Notes: generated by a model from the sequence alone, not told the origin. 25,908 nt of DNA from an uncultured Rickettsiales bacterium (GCA_900550495.1 URSJ01000012.1:1-25908), one strand, 5' to 3'; numbered from the stretch's first letter, positions 17,138 to 24,167 are shown. Numbers and translations are program-made.

Positions 17138-18190
17138 ATGTTGTTGTCGGATCTAATTAAACCCACGAAATTGGAACCTGGAGATACTGTTGCTGTAATC
17201 TCTCCTTCATGGGCGGGGGCTTCTGTATATCCAGAACGTTATTTGGCAGGCAAGAAACAGTTGGAAGAAGAGTTTGGCGTAAAAGTTGTTGAAGCGCCAA
17301 ATACGTTAATAAGCGCGGAAGAAAATTTTTACAACCCCAAAAAACGTGTTGATGATTTGCATTGGGCGTTAACTAATAAAGATGTAAAAGCGATTATTCC
17401 CATGATAGGGGGTGACGATTCTATCAGAATGTTGCCGTATATAGATTTCGATCTAATACGTAATAATCCAAAAATACTATTAGGTTATTCCGACAACACC
17501 GTTTTGCACTATGCGTTTTTGTCGGCAGGGGTTCAGCCTTTTTATGGACCCTGCATGATGTGTGGTGGATTTTCAGAAAATGGGGGCATGTTCGATTATT
17601 TTAAAGATTCTGTATATAAGACTCTGTTTTCTACCTTTGAAATAGGTGAAATTAAGCCTAATATGAATGGTTGGACAGATGAAGAATTGCCGTGGAAAGA
17701 TCCTGCAAATCAGAGTGTAAAAAGACAAATAAAAGAATCGCAGGGTTTCAAGTTTATCAATGGTCAAGGAACTGTTACAGGTCGTTTAATTGGTGGTAGC
17801 CTGGAAGTAATGGAGATGTTAAAAGGAACGAAAGTGTGGCCTTCCTTAGATACGTATGATGGTGCAATATTTTTTATAGAAACATGTGAAGAAGCTCCTC
17901 CTGCTGATTATGTCGTTAGATGGATGAGAAACTATGCGGCTACTGGCGTTTTAGAGCGTCTTAATGGTATCGTTATTGGGCGGCCCGCAAACGTGTCGGT
18001 GGACGAGCTGGATAAGTATGCGGATGCAGTCTTGCAAGTTGTAAAAACAGAAAATAATCTAGACATACCAATTGTTTCAAATCTTGATTTTGGTCATACG
18101 GATCCAATGTTTTTGATACCATATGGTACAATGGCAAAGATAGATGTTGACAATAAAACATTTTCCATATTGGAAAACGCAGTAATGTAG
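17138..18190 (+). CDS. S66 peptidase (LD-carboxypeptidase / MccF-like)
   Basis: 350 residues. The S66 catalytic triad is readable: Ser118 in LLGYSDNT, Glu248 in FFIETCEEAP and His320 in DFGHTDP. Other family marks are KAIIPMIGGDDSIRMLP, YGPCMM and GGSLEVMEML. S66 enzymes are cytoplasmic serine peptidases that either recycle murein tetrapeptides (LdcA) or cleave the amide bond of microcin C-type nucleotide antibiotics (MccF). The GGDDSIRMLPY motif and the length lean to the MccF-like branch common in Gram-positives. AAGGAG (17126-17131) lies 6 bases before the ATG. Codon use is more A+T-rich than in the core genes, suggesting transfer. It is followed after one base by a truncated aminotransferase gene. 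Confidence 0.88.
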   Translation: MLLSDLIKPTKLEPGDTVAVISPSWAGASVYPERYLAGKKQLEEEFGVKVVEAPNTLISAEENFYNPKKRVDDLHWALTNKDVKAIIPMIGGDDSIRMLPYIDFDLIRNNPKILLGYSDNTVLHYAFLSAGVQPFYGPCMMCGGFSENGGMFDYFKDSVYKTLFSTFEIGEIKPNMNGWTDEELPWKDPANQSVKRQIKESQGFKFINGQGTVTGRLIGGSLEVMEMLKGTKVWPSLDTYDGAIFFIETCEEAPPADYVVRWMRNYAATGVLERLNGIVIGRPANVSVDELDKYADAVLQVVKTENNLDIPIVSNLDFGHTDPMFLIPYGTMAKIDVDNKTFSILENAVM

Positions 18191-18191
18191 T

Positions 18192-18749
18192 ATGTTGTTA
18201 CGGAAAGCTGTTTTATTAAAAAAAGAATACAAGGCATTAAGGTCAATGTTAGACGACTCCTATAACGGAGATCGTTTTATAAAAAGCGCGATTGATAAAT
18301 CGTTAACTAGGTTGAACGACATCATTGCTATAAAACGTCCTAGCTTAAAATGTCGGGACAAGATGGTATTGAGTGGCAAATCAGATAAAAAATTTGAAAG
18401 TATAGGTCTAAAAAAAATCTTATCTAAAGAGACAGAAAAATGGCGAAAAAATATATCAATTCAAAATTTTAATAACATTCCAGAAGCAAATAAAAAAGAA
18501 GTATTTGATTGTTTTTTTCGTTATGACACATATGGCAGCTTACATAATGATGATATACTATTTCTAAGTCGCGGGGTGGACGATCCGCAATATTTTTCAC
18601 CTCCTGCGATTGTTAATGTTGCGATAGATGTTGCAAATAAACATAACTGGTTTGGGTATTCAGATTCATTAGGATATATTGATACGCGTGTTTTCCAAGG
18701 TATTTTGTGCGAAAAATACCTGTCATATTGTCAATATGACCGCCGGTAA
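18192..18749 (+). pseudogene. N-terminal part of a PLP-dependent aminotransferase, truncated
   Basis: The ORF starts one base after the S66 peptidase stop, so translation is probably coupled. About 110 residues of lysine-rich sequence without a recognised motif lead into DDILFLSRGVDDPQYFSPPA, IVNVAIDVANKHNWFGYSDS and LGYIDTRV, the start of a fold-type I aminotransferase (D.L.LS.G..D..TP..I...A......YGYSD..G). The reading then runs into the antisense of the neighbouring gene (FQGILCEKYLSYCQYDRR). The PLP-binding lysine domain is missing, so the product cannot be an active transaminase. The break lies near 18690-18710. Confidence 0.7.
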
Positions 18750-19224
18750 CTCTTCTGTAAATCAATGGAACAAATAAATTGTAATCATCGGGGATTCCAT
18801 TCTTCAATATTTTTAATGCAATGTCTTGATATTTTCCCAAGGGAATTGGTTTTGAGCATATGGAAAGTCGCCATAACAAGGATATAAAAAATCTATGTAT
18901 GCGATCTATATCAAACGTCTCTGCGGACAGACAGCGACAAGGTGTGGTTAATATGTACTTCGTTTGCTTTAATTTGGGGACTTCTATATTTAAAATTTTA
19001 TTTATGTAGCCGTCATAGTAACCGAGTGCTGTGTCGCATTCTTTACACATCAAGGGCTCTTTGTGACCGTTTTGTTCTTTGGAGTTTACGTTAATACGTG
19101 TGTTTTTCGTATCTACAGCAACAACCGAACCGAGTTCTGTAAGTTTGTACAAAACTTTTGGAATTATATGGGATTCTATCAATTCCTTCTTTTGACCGCA
19201 AAACTTACAAATTCCGACTACCAT
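18613..19224 (-). pseudogene. HNH-like zinc protein, probably 3'-truncated
   Basis: 203 codons. The N-terminus has a zinc site C6-x-x-C9 and C60-x-x-C63 with ESHIIPK (18-24) between, the pattern of the HNH-related CxxC...SHIIP...CxxC proteins found in phages and defence islands. The middle (FDIDRIHRFFISLLWRLSIC, YNLFVPLIYRR) fits that family. The last 35 or so codons are antisense to the truncated aminotransferase, so the natural end has been lost near 18700. It may still make a protein with an altered tail. It starts at ATG 19222-19224, 69 bases downstream of the DUF488 gene on the same strand. Nuclease activity is only inferred. Confidence 0.65.
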
Positions 19225-19293
19225 ACGGTAAACATAGTTTTATTTTTGGACTTTTTCAAGCAGGCTAATCTAAATGCTATAAAATTCAAATTG

Positions 19294-19719
19294 TTATAAA
19301 TGTACAGTATCAATATCCGGAAATTGTGTTACGATGTATTCAGTGGCGAGGCGGCGGTGGCATTGCAGGGCGGACTTTTCCATGCATAACAGGCAGATGC
19401 GGTCAAGGTTGGCGGGTGCCAATCCGGCGGTTGGGTGGCGCGTGGCCAGTAATTCACGATACATACGCTCATAATCGGGCCAGGTGATTTTGCCGTTTTT
19501 ATATCCAGCCAGTATTTCCGCCGTTGGTGCAAATTCGGGGTGATGTTCATAACGCGTGCCCAGTGCTGCGGCCAGTTTTTCGCCACTGTAAAATGGCACA
19601 TAAGTACTGGTGCGCCACAGGCGCACATCCCATACGGTACGGATGTGCACCGCATTCAGAACATCCATAAATGCGTCTGGGCTTTTGCCGCTAAAACCGA
19701 TTGTAAATATCTTTGCCAT
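19294..19719 (-). CDS. DUF488 family protein
   Basis: 141 residues. It opens with MAKIFTIGFSGKSPDAFMDV and WDVRLWRTS, the TIG.S...F...L...VDVR pattern of DUF488, and ends with ICLLCMEKSALQCHRRLATE, the conserved LLC.E....CHR motif. The biochemical function of DUF488 is not established. Its composition is more G+C-rich than both neighbours, closer to the core genes. It starts one base after the stop of the upstream unknown ORF, with no clear ribosome binding site, so it is probably translated by coupling in a three-gene operon with the kinase. Confidence 0.88.
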   Translation of the reverse strand: MAKIFTIGFSGKSPDAFMDVLNAVHIRTVWDVRLWRTSTYVPFYSGEKLAAALGTRYEHHPEFAPTAEILAGYKNGKITWPDYERMYRELLATRHPTAGLAPANLDRICLLCMEKSALQCHRRLATEYIVTQFPDIDTVHL

Positions 19720-19720
19720 A

Positions 19721-20146
19721 TCAATACAAAAATAGCCCGTTTAACATCAAATAGCAATGATTTTCCTGCATCAAGAACTTCCGTGCCAACCCTATACGAC
19801 AATGGGCATATTGACTAGCCGCAATAGCATTATTTAGGGTCGCGACATCTTTATCTTGTTCAAATATATCACGCAAGTATTTGCAACTGACCTTTAATTC
19901 ATAGGTGTGTTTAGAATAGTCCGTAATACGTGCGCGTAATTTACTGTCTTCTGTAAAGAATTCAATATTGTATGCTGGAACCAATATGGCACCCAATGAA
20001 GGACATTTTGTTTTCTGTAGCACATAGGCATTTTCTTTGACGTGATGATTAAATATGCCCTGTATGTCTTTTAAAACGCTATCGCACAAAGCATTTGCCA
20101 GCTCTTTCCCTGCTTCAAATTCTTGCAACCATAAGAATCTTATCAA
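19721..20146 (-). CDS. Unknown protein in kinase-DUF488 operon
   Basis: 141 residues with a TTG start that overlaps the kinase TGA stop by two bases (TTTTGATAAG); a frame stop just upstream leaves no better start. No family is recognised. The sequence is mixed alpha/beta (QEFEAGKELANALCDSVLKD, AILVPAYNIEFF, YELKVSCKYLRDIFEQDKD) with no signal peptide, membrane segment or metal motif. TGA ends it one base before the DUF488 ATG. The tight packing on both sides implies that all three proteins are made together; it may be a partner or substrate of the kinase. Confidence 0.65.
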   Translation of the reverse strand: MIRFLWLQEFEAGKELANALCDSVLKDIQGIFNHHVKENAYVLQKTKCPSLGAILVPAYNIEFFTEDSKLRARITDYSKHTYELKVSCKYLRDIFEQDKDVATLNNAIAASQYAHCRIGLARKFLMQENHCYLMLNGLFLY

Positions 20147-21063
20147 AATTTGTAGAGTATTTCTTGTAAGTTATTTTGAGCTTCTTTAATGGTCTGATGG
20201 CGGTCACAGATATTTGAGACAAAGGATTTGTGCAAAAAGTCGGTAATAGCAATTTGTATATTTCGGGGCCAGGAGCTGCTTATTTGTCGTGCCTTGTCTA
20301 TTTCATATGGCGGATTGCCTGTTCCGTCAATCATAATTCTTGGCAAAAAACCATATAACATATAAAATAATACCCCGCCACATACATATGAAATATCAGA
20401 ACGAGGGTCTGCCTTGTTTGAACCTAAAAATAATTCGGGTAGAGCTAGGCTTCTATTGCAACATATACGATTCCAATCAGTTTCAGATGATGAATTTGCT
20501 ATTGTTGATAAGCCAAAATCTATTAATATCATGTCATCTATATCATTTTTTCTGCAAATGATATTATCTGGTTTGATATCTCTATGTACTATATTTTTAT
20601 TGTGACAAAACTTGACTGTTTCTAATAGGTTAATCGTTGCTTGAATAGCTTGGTGCGGAGAGATCGTTTTCTGCTTAACAATATCCTGTAATGTAAGACC
20701 TTCAATTTCCTCATAAACCAAGAATGGGTTGTCTTCGCAGGTGTCGCAGTCCAATATTAATTGAATATTTTGATGCCCGGATACTTGTTGTAGGTTTTTT
20801 ATTTCTGTAATTAGACTTTGTTTGCTAGTTCCTTCACTGTCGCCTGATCTTATGCGTGGAAGTTTGAGTAAGCCATTCCTATCAGTATCGTCTTTTACTT
20901 TGTATATGTTACCGTTATAGCCTGTATCATTAAATTTTTTAATGACTTTCCAGTTTCCATAGTTTGTATTAACAAACTTCATGAGAGTTGTTATTTCAAA
21001 GTACTTGTCTTTTGAAATGTTCTCTGGTTGTGATTTCAGAAAATCAAAACTTTTTACTTCCAT
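20143..21063 (-). CDS. Eukaryotic-like serine/threonine protein kinase
   Basis: 306 residues from the ATG at 21061-21063; a TTG at 21099 would add 12. All main kinase elements are present: an ATP-binding lysine in GLLKLPR (K67), a C-helix acidic residue in LITEIKNLQ, hinge VYEEIEGLTL, catalytic loop HRDIKPDN (160-167), metal-binding DFG (182-184), ALPE in place of APE (207-210), and the D of RSDISYVCGGVLFYMLYG. The glycine loop is degenerate (DTGYNGNIYKV). About 35 residues precede the kinase fold; no membrane segment or sensor domain follows. An active soluble kinase is likely. It is the first gene of the kinase-unknown-DUF488 operon. Confidence 0.88.
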   Translation of the reverse strand: MEVKSFDFLKSQPENISKDKYFEITTLMKFVNTNYGNWKVIKKFNDTGYNGNIYKVKDDTDRNGLLKLPRIRSGDSEGTSKQSLITEIKNLQQVSGHQNIQLILDCDTCEDNPFLVYEEIEGLTLQDIVKQKTISPHQAIQATINLLETVKFCHNKNIVHRDIKPDNIICRKNDIDDMILIDFGLSTIANSSSETDWNRICCNRSLALPELFLGSNKADPRSDISYVCGGVLFYMLYGFLPRIMIDGTGNPPYEIDKARQISSSWPRNIQIAITDFLHKSFVSNICDRHQTIKEAQNNLQEILYKF

Positions 21064-21111
21064 TCTAGAATGGATAGCATTAATAGCTGTGGAATGCAAG
21101 GAAAAGGCAAA

Positions 21112-21250
21112 AAATTCCCTGTTTTGATTTTAGGGAATTTTGACTATGTATTGGTAAAAGTGGTGGAAATAGCGCGATTTAATCAACTGTCGACTGTATG
21201 TATTTGCGGATATTTGGCTCAAAAACCGAAATTTCCCTGTAAATTCCCTG
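21112..21250. repeat. AAATTCCCT repeat family in the intergenic region before the kinase
   Basis: AAATTCCCT (21112-21120) has an inverted copy AGGGAATTT (21132-21140), and two direct copies follow as AAATTTCCCTG (21229-21239) and AAATTCCCTG (21241-21250). The first pair could form a 9-bp hairpin around an 11-base loop. The stretch 21064-21300 otherwise shows no convincing gene; the - strand open frame across it looks accidental. It may be regulatory or recombination-site DNA for the kinase operon. Confidence 0.5.
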
Positions 21251-21283
21251 GTGTTGTATGCAAAAGACCGTAGAAATATCTTA

Positions 21284-21297
21284 CTCCGCCAGGAATA
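21284..21297. other. Possible attachment-site copy of the tRNA-Ser 3' end
   Basis: CTCCGCCAGGAATA matches the tRNA-Ser 3' end and flank (CTCCGCCAGAAATA, 13461-13474) at 13 of 14 positions, in the same orientation. This is what an attR/attL pair around a 7.8 kb insert would look like, but the repeat is short, the T arm is not duplicated and no tyrosine integrase is present. Confidence 0.3.
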
Positions 21298-21302
21298 TAG
21301 AG

Positions 21303-21331
21303 CATCCCACGGTAACCCCGCGGGATGTTTC
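21303..21331 (+). terminator. Hairpin terminator in the intergenic region
   Basis: CATCCCACGG (21303-21312) pairs with CCGCGGGATG (21318-21327) with one mismatch, followed by TTTCTTTT. Confidence 0.6.
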
Positions 21332-21336
21332 TTTTG

Positions 21337-21358
21337 CCCCAGAATCTGGGGATTTTTA
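21337..21358 (+). terminator. Second hairpin terminator in the intergenic region
   Basis: CCCCAG (21337-21342) pairs with CTGGGG (21346-21351) around AAT, followed by ATTTTTA. No + strand gene ends just upstream, so these two hairpins may be left over from a lost gene. Confidence 0.65.
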
Positions 21359-21454
21359 TGCACGATGGTACTGGTGTATGCTCGGCATCGCGCACAATCC
21401 TACCAAAATCACCCGCATTGCATACCTTGCCTAAAATCCCGATGCCAGTTTATA

Positions 21455-21483
21455 TTGCATTTTACCGTAATTTGTGGTATAAT
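21455..21483 (+). promoter_or_regulatory. Strong sigma-70-type promoter ahead of the L,D-transpeptidase-like gene
   Basis: TTGCAT (21455-21460), 17-base spacer, TATAAT (21478-21483). Transcription would begin near 21490, just before two tandem hairpins. Confidence 0.7.
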
Positions 21484-21499
21484 GACTGGTAAGATTAAG

Positions 21500-21553
21500 G
21501 GCGACATTTGTCGCCGTTTTTTTTATTGCCCCGCCATCTGCGGGGCTTTTTTT
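21500..21553 (+). terminator. Two tandem intrinsic terminators in the leader (possible attenuator or sRNA end)
   Basis: GGCGACA/TGTCGCC (21500-21515) is followed by G and T8. CCCCGC/GCGGGG (21529-21545) is followed by CT7. Both lie between the promoter and the ribosome binding site GGGAG (21561-21565) of the next gene, so most transcripts should end after about 35-65 bases unless read-through is allowed. Confidence 0.8.
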
Positions 21554-21573
21554 ATAACACGGGAGAAAATAAT

Positions 21574-22599
21574 ATGGCTACAAATTGGGGAGATGTTACT
21601 TGGAATGAATATGGGGAATTAGTATTGGATATCTATAAACATCTACCAGAATCAAAAGATGATGCAACTAATAAACCGAAACATACATATAAAGAAATAG
21701 ATTGTGGCGGTGAATGTGGTGGGTGTGTTGCGTTGGTTGTTGATGGCGAAGTTGTGTCCGGTCCGCCGTTTCATCCAAACTGTAAATGTTCTTTGTCAGA
21801 AGAAGATATTGAGGAAGCACCAGAATATGAATCTAATTTGGGTAATCCGGTGGGGCAGGACAGAAATTCTGAACCACAAGATGTTAAATGGTTAAAAGAT
21901 GCTCTAAATAAACTTGGGTTTTATGAGCCTGATACCAGGGCCGGTGAAACACCAGATGATTTAAACGAATATCCAAACCAAAATTTGTTTGATAGAATTA
22001 ATAAATTTCAGCGCGAACACGGGTTGCCTGAGCGCGGAACTGTAAAACCAGGACATCAAACAGAGGCAAAAATAAATAATGAATTACAACATCAAACAAA
22101 AGAGCTCAAAGCTGATTTTGAATATAATGGTTCGACATTTAAGGGACCTATTAATGCGAAAGAAAGTCAATATGCGGTTTTTGATGGGAAATCGTTGAGT
22201 ATATATGACAATGGTGAAAAAGTTGCTGAATTTTCCGGGGTGGCCGGTAAACCAGGGTATCAATCTCCGGAATATCAAAATAAAAGCGAGAAGGGACCTT
22301 TGCCTGCTGGTGTGTATGTCGCCCGTAAAAAAGACTTTCAAGAAATAGATCCGGTTAATCAGGCGATTGGTTGGTTCGGTGTCGGAAAATGGAAGGGCTC
22401 TACTATGTCGTGGGGAAAGTCTAGGGTGTGGCTGGAACCTGCTAAGGAAACCAATACATACGGTCGTGGTGGTTTTAGCATTCATGGTGGTTGGGAACCT
22501 GGTTCGGCTGGTTGCATCGATTTAACGGAACAAATGGATGATTTTGCAAAATGGTTTAAAAATAATGGAAAAGATTTAATCCTTTATGTAACATATTAG
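21574..22599 (+). CDS. Modular L,D-transpeptidase-like (Tlde1/DUF2778) protein with phage-head-type cysteine motif and peptidoglycan-binding-like region
   Basis: 341 residues, no signal peptide. Residues 44-72 (C44, C48, C51, then PPFHPNCKC 64-72) match the CxxC..DG..V..PP.HPNCRC ending of phage minor-head proteins. Residues about 102-168 (VKWLKDALNKLGFY, FDRINKFQREHGLPERGTVK) resemble a peptidoglycan-binding-1 domain. Residues about 195-341 form a Tlde1-like domain: VFDGKSLSIYDNGE, GPLPAGVY, and the catalytic FSIHGG (His304) and SAGC (Cys314) followed by IDL. Tlde1 proteins are periplasm-acting type VI effectors that cleave or exchange D-Ala in peptidoglycan stem peptides. Lack of a signal peptide fits export by a dedicated machine, but none is in view. 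Start chosen by GGGAG 8 bases upstream. Two membrane proteins follow in the same operon. Confidence 0.82.
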   Translation: MATNWGDVTWNEYGELVLDIYKHLPESKDDATNKPKHTYKEIDCGGECGGCVALVVDGEVVSGPPFHPNCKCSLSEEDIEEAPEYESNLGNPVGQDRNSEPQDVKWLKDALNKLGFYEPDTRAGETPDDLNEYPNQNLFDRINKFQREHGLPERGTVKPGHQTEAKINNELQHQTKELKADFEYNGSTFKGPINAKESQYAVFDGKSLSIYDNGEKVAEFSGVAGKPGYQSPEYQNKSEKGPLPAGVYVARKKDFQEIDPVNQAIGWFGVGKWKGSTMSWGKSRVWLEPAKETNTYGRGGFSIHGGWEPGSAGCIDLTEQMDDFAKWFKNNGKDLILYVTY

Positions 22600-22603
22600 C
22601 GTT

Positions 22604-22927
22604 ATGAGTAAGATTTTTAAAAATAATATTTTGCTTTGGACAGTATCAACGTTTTGTTTGGCGTTTTGTGTCATGGTCGCAAATGATTTGGTAATGCTGC
22701 GCAGTTTTGGAAAATGGGATGGGTTGTGGTTTTACTTTTGCCCGACCAAGTATTTGATGGCTCTTGATAAAGTGTTTATATTGCTATCTAGCTCAGCTTT
22801 TATCATTCTGCTTGTTAGATTATGGCGAAAATATAATTGGTATGCGTTATTAGTATTTATCGCGGCATTGCCTTGTTATGGTATTCTGTTGACTCTACAT
22901 GTTCTTGTTTTGAATATGGTTCATTAA
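22604..22927 (+). CDS. Small three-helix membrane protein, candidate immunity protein
   Basis: 107 residues, starting 4 bases after the transpeptidase-like gene's stop. Three hydrophobic segments are visible: about residues 9-29 (LLWTVSTFCLAFCVMVANDL), 57-72 (VFILLSSSAFIILLVR) and 80-105 (ALLVFIAALPCYGILLTLHV). A charged RLWRKYNW loop separates the second and third. No family is recognised. Position and coupling with a probable cell-wall toxin suggest immunity, export or anchoring; this is inference. There is no clear Shine-Dalgarno beyond the coupled stop. Confidence 0.7.
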   Translation: MSKIFKNNILLWTVSTFCLAFCVMVANDLVMLRSFGKWDGLWFYFCPTKYLMALDKVFILLSSSAFIILLVRLWRKYNWYALLVFIAALPCYGILLTLHVLVLNMVH

Positions 22928-22948
22928 TTGAAAAAACAAAGGCACAGA

Positions 22949-23275
22949 ATGAAAAAAATATCAAACATAACAAGTTATGTCATAGCGGTATGTTTATTTT
23001 GTGCCTTGTATATTTTTTTATTTGATTTGGCTTGTATTGGTAAAATTTCAAAATTTAATCATATGTGGGCAAATTCTTGTCAGTTTGGTATTGATGACGC
23101 ATATCTGGCCTGTATGACAAATTATGATATCGCGTGCATCGTGTTGATATTGCCTATATTATCTTTTATGTTATTTCGCTTAATAAGAGTATATCGCAGA
23201 CGGATGTGGTCGGTGCCACTTTTGGTTTTTTTACTGTTTTGTCTGTCAATTATAACATGTTGGGGCCTTGTGTAA
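22949..23275 (+). CDS. Second small membrane protein, possible paralogue of the preceding one
   Basis: 108 residues. The ATG at 22949 has AAAGG 6 bases upstream; the open frame could begin at a TTG at 22928. Three hydrophobic segments: ITSYVIAVCLFCALYIFLFD, a middle one DIACIVLILPILSFMLFRLI, and VPLLVFLLFCLSIITCWGLV at the C-terminus. The middle and last helices with an intervening Arg-rich loop (RVYRRRMW) resemble the RLWRKYNW arrangement of the upstream protein, so the pair may be an old tandem duplication. Three cysteines lie in the extracytoplasmic-looking loop (SCQFGIDDAYLACM). Function unknown; the end abuts the recombinase remnant. Confidence 0.65.
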   Translation: MKKISNITSYVIAVCLFCALYIFLFDLACIGKISKFNHMWANSCQFGIDDAYLACMTNYDIACIVLILPILSFMLFRLIRVYRRRMWSVPLLVFLLFCLSIITCWGLV

Positions 23276-23585
23276 AACGTTCATTTTCACAATCTGAAAC
23301 AATTCATTCACGTTGACTTTCTGTTTGCCGGATAGGATGCGGTTGACGGTTTCTGGATTCGTATATGCCAGGTCGAGATGGTGATAAAACTGGCGTGGGG
23401 ATGTATGTTCCATGGCGATGATTTTATCGGAGGCCCCACATTCTTCATACATCTCTCGATACCGCCATGCGGTGGCGAAGGCTTTGACGATCAGATGATT
23501 ATTGTCGGTAATGCTCAAGACACCGTTCTTGGTTTTATCAAACACCGTATTTACATATTTACGCAGGACGATCGCTATATTGGCA
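23246..23585 (-). pseudogene. Second C-terminal remnant of a large serine recombinase
   Basis: The frame reads IAIVLRKYVNTVFDKTKNGV, LSITDNNHLIVKAFATAWRY then REMYEEC, and LDLAYTNPETVNRILSGKQK. This matches the remnant at 14755-15509 segment by segment (LRRYTNTRF, LSITENNHLILKAFANAWRY, LSLAYLNPEVVNHILS). DNA similarity is also obvious, for example TTCATACATCTC and CGATACCGCCA in both. The catalytic domain and the middle are absent. The left end overlaps the end of the membrane-protein gene; the right end is fused to an ABC-F fragment on the other strand near 23571-23585. Confidence 0.75.
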
Positions 23586-24167
23586 ACAAATGGTGTTGGT
23601 AAAACACAGATGTTAGAAGCATTAATGAGGGCATACAAATCACCAATAGCAGATTCTAAAAACAACATAGAAATGCGTTTTAACCCGCAAGTGAACATTG
23701 GCTATTTTGATCAACATATGGCACATTTACCTTTGCACAAAACCATTACCGATTATATTCAATCGCTAGGTAAAACAACCCAAGAAGCGACAAAGCTTTT
23801 AGTAAATGCTGGTTTCCCTTACAAAATGCATACACAAAAAGTTTCTGAACTAAGTCAAGGTGAAAAGGCGCGTTTAGCTTTTTTAGCGTTAAAAGTTGGT
23901 AAATTTAATTTCTTTATTATGGACGAACCAACAAATCATATTGATATTGATGGTCAAGAAAAATTCGAAGATGCGGTTATCAGTGAAGGTCATACATGTA
24001 TTTTTGTGTCTCATGATAGATATATGATGGAGCAAGTGGCTAATAAATATTATCAAGTCAAAAAAGGCGTGCTGGTTCCTGTTGATTCTGTTGAACCGTT
24101 TTATAAGGAAGTGATGGCAAAAAAAGATATAATGACTTTTGAAACGAAACAAACAAAAGGTAGATAA
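23571..24167 (+). pseudogene. C-terminal nucleotide-binding domain of an ABC-F ATPase, 5'-truncated
   Basis: The frame gives IAILATNGVGKTQMLEALMR, a Walker A in which the usual G.NG.GKT has Ala-Thr at its start, then the Q-loop region GYFDQHM, the signature LSQGEKARLAFLAL, Walker B FFIMDEPTNHID and the H-loop FVSHDRYMMEQ. This is the second ATPase half of an ABC-F protein, a family acting on ribosomes, including antibiotic-resistance factors. The first half and linker are missing because the gene is joined to the recombinase remnant. The stop (TAA) touches the ATG of the methyltransferase gene, showing an original operon. The A+T-rich codons suggest a foreign donor. Confidence 0.8.

Noticed and set aside
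21247..21298. A second tRNA ending CTCCGCCA
   Set aside because: No acceptor, T-arm or anticodon pairing precedes it; only the short 3' similarity exists.
21130..21363. A - strand frame with NTREFTGKFRF
   Set aside because: It crosses the repeats and two hairpins, has no ribosome binding site, and looks accidental.
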